Of a stretch of DNA of 64,000 bases, positions 60,323 through 64,000 are shown piece after piece (within the stretch, counting starts at the first letter, position 1; each line of letters begins with the position of its first letter). The notes below the pieces were generated by a model, which saw nothing but the letters and a program-made list of their open reading frames with translations, did no database searches and was not told the DNA's origin. The stretch is from CG2-30-58-95 sp964618215 (GTDB lineage: Bacteria > Chloroflexota > Anaerolineae > Anaerolineales > Villigracilaceae): NCBI GenBank assembly GCA_964618215.1, contig CAZTZE010000017.1, positions 1-64,000 of the forward strand, in the 5' to 3' direction. A program made the position numbers and the translations under genes.

Positions 60323-60409
60323 AGATCGGGTGGCTCGGATGAATCCCCGGAACATCCACCGGGGTGCAAGCGAGCGTATGCGGCGACAAGCCCCCCCCGA
60401 TCTTTTTTT
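60323..60409 (+). ncRNA. Candidate structured small RNA
   Basis: About 87 bases between a strong promoter and a terminator. Its first bases AGATCGGG (60323-60330) pair exactly with CCCGATCT (60396-60403), which is directly followed by seven T, so the closing stem is also the terminator stem. Inside, CCCCGG/CCGGGG (60345-60350, 60359-60364) makes a hairpin whose loop base-pairs in CATCC with GGATG upstream (60337-60341), a possible pseudoknot. It lacks the SRP, 6S and tmRNA signatures. No known class is recognised. Confidence 0.7.
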
Positions 60410-60411
60410 GA

Positions 60412-62028
60412 TTAATCGGTCAATGACATAACCTCACTCAACTTCACGATATGATCCTCTTTGTATTTTCGCCGAAACACATGCAGCGCTTGTTTGTGGG
60501 CCATAGAGGCTCTACCAACTGCTCGAAAAAGTACGTTGCGATGCCCAATGGATTTGCCCTTTTTCTGAGCAAAACGAAACAGCATGTTTCGAATGGTATC
60601 CTCGTATCCAGGATATTCCAGGTCAATCGCCGCTTCCGAAAGCCGCTCCCACACATCCTGTAACAACAAGAAAATCCCTGCTGCAAACAGCCAAGCCACA
60701 GCGCGCTTCTTCGACCAGCCGCGCAATTTCAGCAGCGCCAGCACTTCTCGTTTTACCCGCGCTGGAATACGGATCGCATAGCGCTGGCTGTTTGCGTATG
60801 CCAACACTGTGTCATGGGCTTCTTCGATCTTGCCGCTTTGGTCAACTTCAACTCGTAGGCTGGCATACTCAACCTTCGGTTCTGCAATCTCAACCGCAAA
60901 CGGTGTTTTCTCACCCTTTAAATCGCCCCCAACCATTGAGCTTTCAGCGTGCAATCTGATAACTTGCCTTAACTCGTCCAGCTTTCTCATCATTCCCGTC
61001 CGTTCATCCACGTAATGCCAATTTTCCCAGCCGTTGCAGGGGGCGTTTGCCAAGTCGCGCCCGACTTGGTGGATGGAGCCGGTGATGTCGTTGCAGCGGA
61101 TATGTCCGTTGGCGAGGACAACCGCGGACGCACCCTCTTTTGGGCCGAAGTAGAGGGTCTGGCCGGGCGCGAGCAATCCCGCCTCGAGCAGCGCGCCGAA
61201 TGGGACTTTGGGCCTGTTGCGCGGTTCCTGCTGTTCGAGTGCCGCCTCGGGCGCCGGCTGGACTGCGGCGATGCGCTCCGTGGCGATTTTGATGTACCTG
61301 TCGTCTCGCTCGATGCCGATGAAGTAGCGGCCCAATTTTTTGGCGGCCGCGCCGGTCGTCCCGCTGCCGAAGAAAGGATCCAGCACCACGTCGCCGGGAT
61401 TGGTGCTGGAAAGGATGACGCGGTAGAGCAGGCTCTCCGGCTTCTGCGTGGAATGGGCTTTCGCGCCGTTGACTTTTATCCGTTCTTTGCCTGTACAGAT
61501 CGGCAGATACCAATCTGAGCGCATCTGCAAGTCGTCATTCAGTGATTTCATTGCGTGGTGGTTGAAAGTGTATTTTGCGCCCTTTTTCTTTTGCGCCCAG
61601 ATCAGGGTTTCGTGCGCGTTGGTAAAACGCACCCCGCGGAAGTTGGGCATGGGATTGGTTTTTATGAAGACGACATCGTTCAAAATCCAATAATCCAGTT
61701 CCTGTAAGATCGCGCCAACGCGGTAGATGTTGTGATACGAACCGATGACCCACAGTGTGCCGGTCTCTTTCAGCACGCGGCGGCAGGCCGAGAGCCAGGC
61801 GCGGGTGAATTCATCATATTCCTCGAAACTGGCGAACTTGTCCCAGCCATCGTCCACCGCGTCCACTTTGGTTTGGTTGGGACGGTAGAGTTCCTGCGAG
61901 AGTTGCAGGTTATAAGGCGGATCGGCGAAGACCAGATCCACCGAGGCTTCGGGGAGGCTGGCGAGGATCTCGATGCAGTCGCCGGGGAGGATAGTGTTGA
62001 GGGGGAGGGTGATCGCAGCGGTCATCAT
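60412..62028 (-). CDS. CcrM-like DNA adenine methyltransferase with extra C-terminal domain
   Basis: 538 residues. Residues 1-255 are a beta-class N6-adenine methyltransferase with DPPYNLQL at 36-43 and DPFFGSGTTGA; the body (LWVIGSYHNIYRVGA, NPMPNFRGVRFTNAHET) closely follows CcrM/HinfI-type enzymes that modify GANTC. Residues about 275-360 are the RAMA-like domain of CcrM (GALLEAGLLAPGQTLYF, GSIHQVG). About 175 further residues, with no known family and visibly lower GC, are fused on. The gene follows the restriction gene by six bases. A GANTC target is inferred. Confidence 0.88.
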   Translation of the reverse strand: MMTAAITLPLNTILPGDCIEILASLPEASVDLVFADPPYNLQLSQELYRPNQTKVDAVDDGWDKFASFEEYDEFTRAWLSACRRVLKETGTLWVIGSYHNIYRVGAILQELDYWILNDVVFIKTNPMPNFRGVRFTNAHETLIWAQKKKGAKYTFNHHAMKSLNDDLQMRSDWYLPICTGKERIKVNGAKAHSTQKPESLLYRVILSSTNPGDVVLDPFFGSGTTGAAAKKLGRYFIGIERDDRYIKIATERIAAVQPAPEAALEQQEPRNRPKVPFGALLEAGLLAPGQTLYFGPKEGASAVVLANGHIRCNDITGSIHQVGRDLANAPCNGWENWHYVDERTGMMRKLDELRQVIRLHAESSMVGGDLKGEKTPFAVEIAEPKVEYASLRVEVDQSGKIEEAHDTVLAYANSQRYAIRIPARVKREVLALLKLRGWSKKRAVAWLFAAGIFLLLQDVWERLSEAAIDLEYPGYEDTIRNMLFRFAQKKGKSIGHRNVLFRAVGRASMAHKQALHVFRRKYKEDHIVKLSEVMSLTD

Positions 62029-62034
62029 GCTACC

Positions 62035-64000
62035 CTAAGATGCAACTGTCACGGGTTGGTAAAGGAATTGTTGAAATCCAATAAACAGATTTCTGATGGT
62101 CTCCACTGTACCAAGAATTCTTTGTGCGTCTTCGAGCGCCTGGTATTTCAGGATGAGCAGGGGGGCGAGCTTTTCCTGATCCAATTCCTCCACGCCTGTT
62201 TCGATGTATTGGGTAAGGACAAATTCGACGAATTCTTTTTGCTGGCTGTTCAACGCGGCAAAGATGCTGACTTGCGCCCTGGCGACCCGCGCTTCCCTGG
62301 TGATGGGAGGCCTGGTGAAGGAAATATATTCCAGCACGTCGAACAAATCGCTTTTCTCGGCGTTGATCAGCATTTGCATCATGGTCAGTTCTTCGCTGGC
62401 AAAGCCCACTTCGGCAAGTTTTTCGAGCAGGACTTTACGCGTGATGGGACTGGACCAGAGTTCGCGCAATTCCTCTTCGCTTTTGAAGAATGCAGGCAGG
62501 ACGCCAAACAGGTTTTGCAGGAATTGTTCTGCGGAGATGGGCCTGCTGTCCGCGCTATAGAACAGGGTGGAAGCCATGTGTTGGATTTCGCGTTCCTTGC
62601 CGTCGCGCAGTTTGACTTTGATTTTTACTTTTGGCTCAGGTTCATCGGCCGGCTCATACGGCAGGGGCGGTTCGCTTATTTTTTGGGGAATGGTTTCGAC
62701 AGGCTCCGCGGGTTCGCCGTCCCATTCGGGGTCGGCAAAGTGGTGGTATGCATCCACAAAATCGTAGATGGTGAAGTATTCCTTGTCTTCGAATAGACGC
62801 GTGCCGCGCCCGATGATCTGTTTGAACTCGATCATCGAGTTGATGGGGCGCATGAGAACGATGCTACGGATGTTGCGCGCATCCACGCCCGTGGACAATT
62901 TTTGCGAAGTCGTCAGGATGGTAGGAATAGTCTTCTCGTTATCCTGGAACTCACGCAGGTATTGCTCGCCCAATTCGCCATCGTTGGCAGTGACGCGGAC
63001 GCAGTACATTGGGTCCTTGCTTTTCTTGTACTGATTGATCAAATCGCGGACGGCGGCGGCGTGATCCTGTGTGGCACAGAAGACGATGGCTTTTTGACTT
63101 TGATTGATCTCATCCATGAAGAGACGCACGCGATTGCGTTCGCGCTCTTTGATCTCAATAATGCGGTTGAAATCAGCCTCCTTGTAAATCCTGCCTGCTT
63201 CGATCTCACCTTCGACCACCGTGTCATCCGAAGTGTAGACGTATTCATCCAGAGTGGTTTTGATGCGGCGGACTTTGAACGGGGTGAGGAAGCCGTCGTT
63301 GATGCCCTCTTTCAGCGAGTAGACATAGACTGGCTCGCCGAAATATTTATAGGTGTCCACGTTGTCTTTGCGTTTGGGTGTGGCGGTGAGACCGAGTTGG
63401 ACGGCGGGAGAAAAATATTCGAGAATATCGCGCCAGTTGGATTCGTCGTTTGCGCCGCCGCGATGACACTCGTCAATGATGATGAAGTCGAAGTAATCCT
63501 TGGGGTAGTCGCCAAAATACGGCGTGTCTTGCGGGCCGCTCATGAAGGTTTGGAAGATGGTGAAGAAGATATTGCCATTGGTAGGGACGTGCCCGTTCTT
63601 GCGAATCGAATCAGGCTTGATGCGCACGAGGGCATCGTCGGGGAAAGCTGAATAGCGGGTGAATTCGGAAAAAGCCTGGTCGGCGAGAATATTTCGGTCG
63701 GCCAGAAACAGGACGCGGGGTCGGCGTGAAGCGTCGCGCTTTAAATTCCAGCGCGTCTGGTAGAGTTTCCAAACAATGTGGAAAGCGATGGTGGTTTTGC
63801 CGGTCCCTGTGGCGAGGGTGAGGAGAATCCGATTTTTCTTTTCGGAAATCGCATTGAGGGCGTTGTTGACGGCGATCTCCTGAAAGTAATACGGGGGTTT
63901 GGTGCCGCCGATGTCTTCAAATGGGACTGGGTTGAATTTCTCCTCCCATTCATTCGGCGCGGTGAAGGTTTGATTCCAGAGATCATCGGGCGTGGGGAAT
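62035..64000 (-). CDS. hsdR: Type I restriction enzyme R subunit, EcoEI-type (partial)
   Basis: The gene runs off the window; the frame stays open to 63999, beginning FPTPDDLWNQTF. Visible are Walker A LATGTGKTTIAF, the DEAH-like box IIDECHRGG, motif III GLTATPKRKDN, and the RecA2 motifs QIIGRGTRLFED. The C-terminal 170 residues (MQMLINAEKSDLFDVLEYIS) match the EcoEI R C-terminal domain. The N-terminal nuclease domain must lie beyond the edge. It motors DNA and cuts unmethylated sites; the M and S subunits are not seen here, though the next gene is a methyltransferase of another type. Confidence 0.9.
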   Translation of the reverse strand, partial: FPTPDDLWNQTFTAPNEWEEKFNPVPFEDIGGTKPPYYFQEIAVNNALNAISEKKNRILLTLATGTGKTTIAFHIVWKLYQTRWNLKRDASRRPRVLFLADRNILADQAFSEFTRYSAFPDDALVRIKPDSIRKNGHVPTNGNIFFTIFQTFMSGPQDTPYFGDYPKDYFDFIIIDECHRGGANDESNWRDILEYFSPAVQLGLTATPKRKDNVDTYKYFGEPVYVYSLKEGINDGFLTPFKVRRIKTTLDEYVYTSDDTVVEGEIEAGRIYKEADFNRIIEIKERERNRVRLFMDEINQSQKAIVFCATQDHAAAVRDLINQYKKSKDPMYCVRVTANDGELGEQYLREFQDNEKTIPTILTTSQKLSTGVDARNIRSIVLMRPINSMIEFKQIIGRGTRLFEDKEYFTIYDFVDAYHHFADPEWDGEPAEPVETIPQKISEPPLPYEPADEPEPKVKIKVKLRDGKEREIQHMASTLFYSADSRPISAEQFLQNLFGVLPAFFKSEEELRELWSSPITRKVLLEKLAEVGFASEELTMMQMLINAEKSDLFDVLEYISFTRPPITREARVARAQVSIFAALNSQQKEFVEFVLTQYIETGVEELDQEKLAPLLILKYQALEDAQRILGTVETIRNLFIGFQQFLYQPVTVAS

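Noticed and set aside
60323..60409. SRP (4.5S) RNA or a known riboswitch
   Set aside because: The GGAAG/AGCAGCC tip of SRP RNA is absent, the RNA ends at its own terminator, and no gene lies downstream on that strand.

Overview
The window most resembles a chromosome segment of an anaerobic or facultative Chloroflexota bacterium, probably class Anaerolineae. This is an inference from gene content and protein style; no rRNA is present to confirm it. Most of the DNA is ordinary housekeeping sequence on both strands, but it is unusually rich in small repeat elements: MITE-like elements with target duplications, heptamer and octamer tandem repeats in inverted arrangement, and GC-rich palindromic arrays. 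Several of these have entered or replaced coding sequence.

Layout. 1-480: repeat-filled non-coding DNA with one clear MITE. 484-6861: ftsH, then a minus-strand block of fadD, miaA, yraN and a GT4 glycosyltransferase. 7078-16439: an unknown gene pair, tRNA-Arg(TCT), a stress run (tpx, hsp20, lon, response regulator, GNAT, mogA), efp, a Cys-rich protein and a HAD-DinB fusion. 16758-20576: fabF, fabH, tatA, a TauE-like permease and a small membrane protein. 20865-29107: acyl-CoA dehydrogenase, a YwiC/DUF2007/YedF-like operon, an RlmI-like methyltransferase with a membrane protein, and an ArsR-SQR-TusE-DsrE2 sulfur operon. 29252-34130: DinG-type helicase/exonuclease, a NERD-like membrane protein, plsX and tRNA-Leu(GAG).

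34165-41508 is an accessory locus: a decayed BrnT-like toxin, then six minus-strand genes for zinc-ribbon and membrane proteins around a very large secreted protein whose C-terminus carries a possible transglutaminase-like Cys-His-Asp triad. 41535-44153: a truncated permease remnant, a toxin-antitoxin pair, and an amino-acid ABC permease and binding protein without an ATPase. 44331-48447: SCP2-like protein, tungsten aldehyde ferredoxin oxidoreductase and the NAD(P)HX repair enzyme. 48531-57762: SPFH-HTH protein, then a molybdenum/tungsten block (xdhC, tupCBA, CBS-type pyrophosphatase, a DUF2283 pair and a fused xanthine-dehydrogenase-like protein). 57775-64000: a 107-bp tandem array with a DUF559 nuclease, an alkaline-phosphatase-family membrane enzyme, a strong candidate small RNA, a CcrM-like methyltransferase with an extra domain, and a type I restriction R subunit that runs off the window.

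Themes. Tungstate uptake (tupABC), MogA, XdhC, AOR and the XDH-like protein together indicate Mo/W-pterin enzymology. The sulfur operon, the YedF-like protein and TauE suggest sulfur trafficking. The strongest candidates for undescribed biology are the zinc-ribbon/giant-secreted-protein locus, the in-frame palindromic insertions in the XDH-like gene (which has also lost all four ligands of its first Fe-S cluster), the DUF559/GC-rich repeat association, and the small RNA at 60323-60409.
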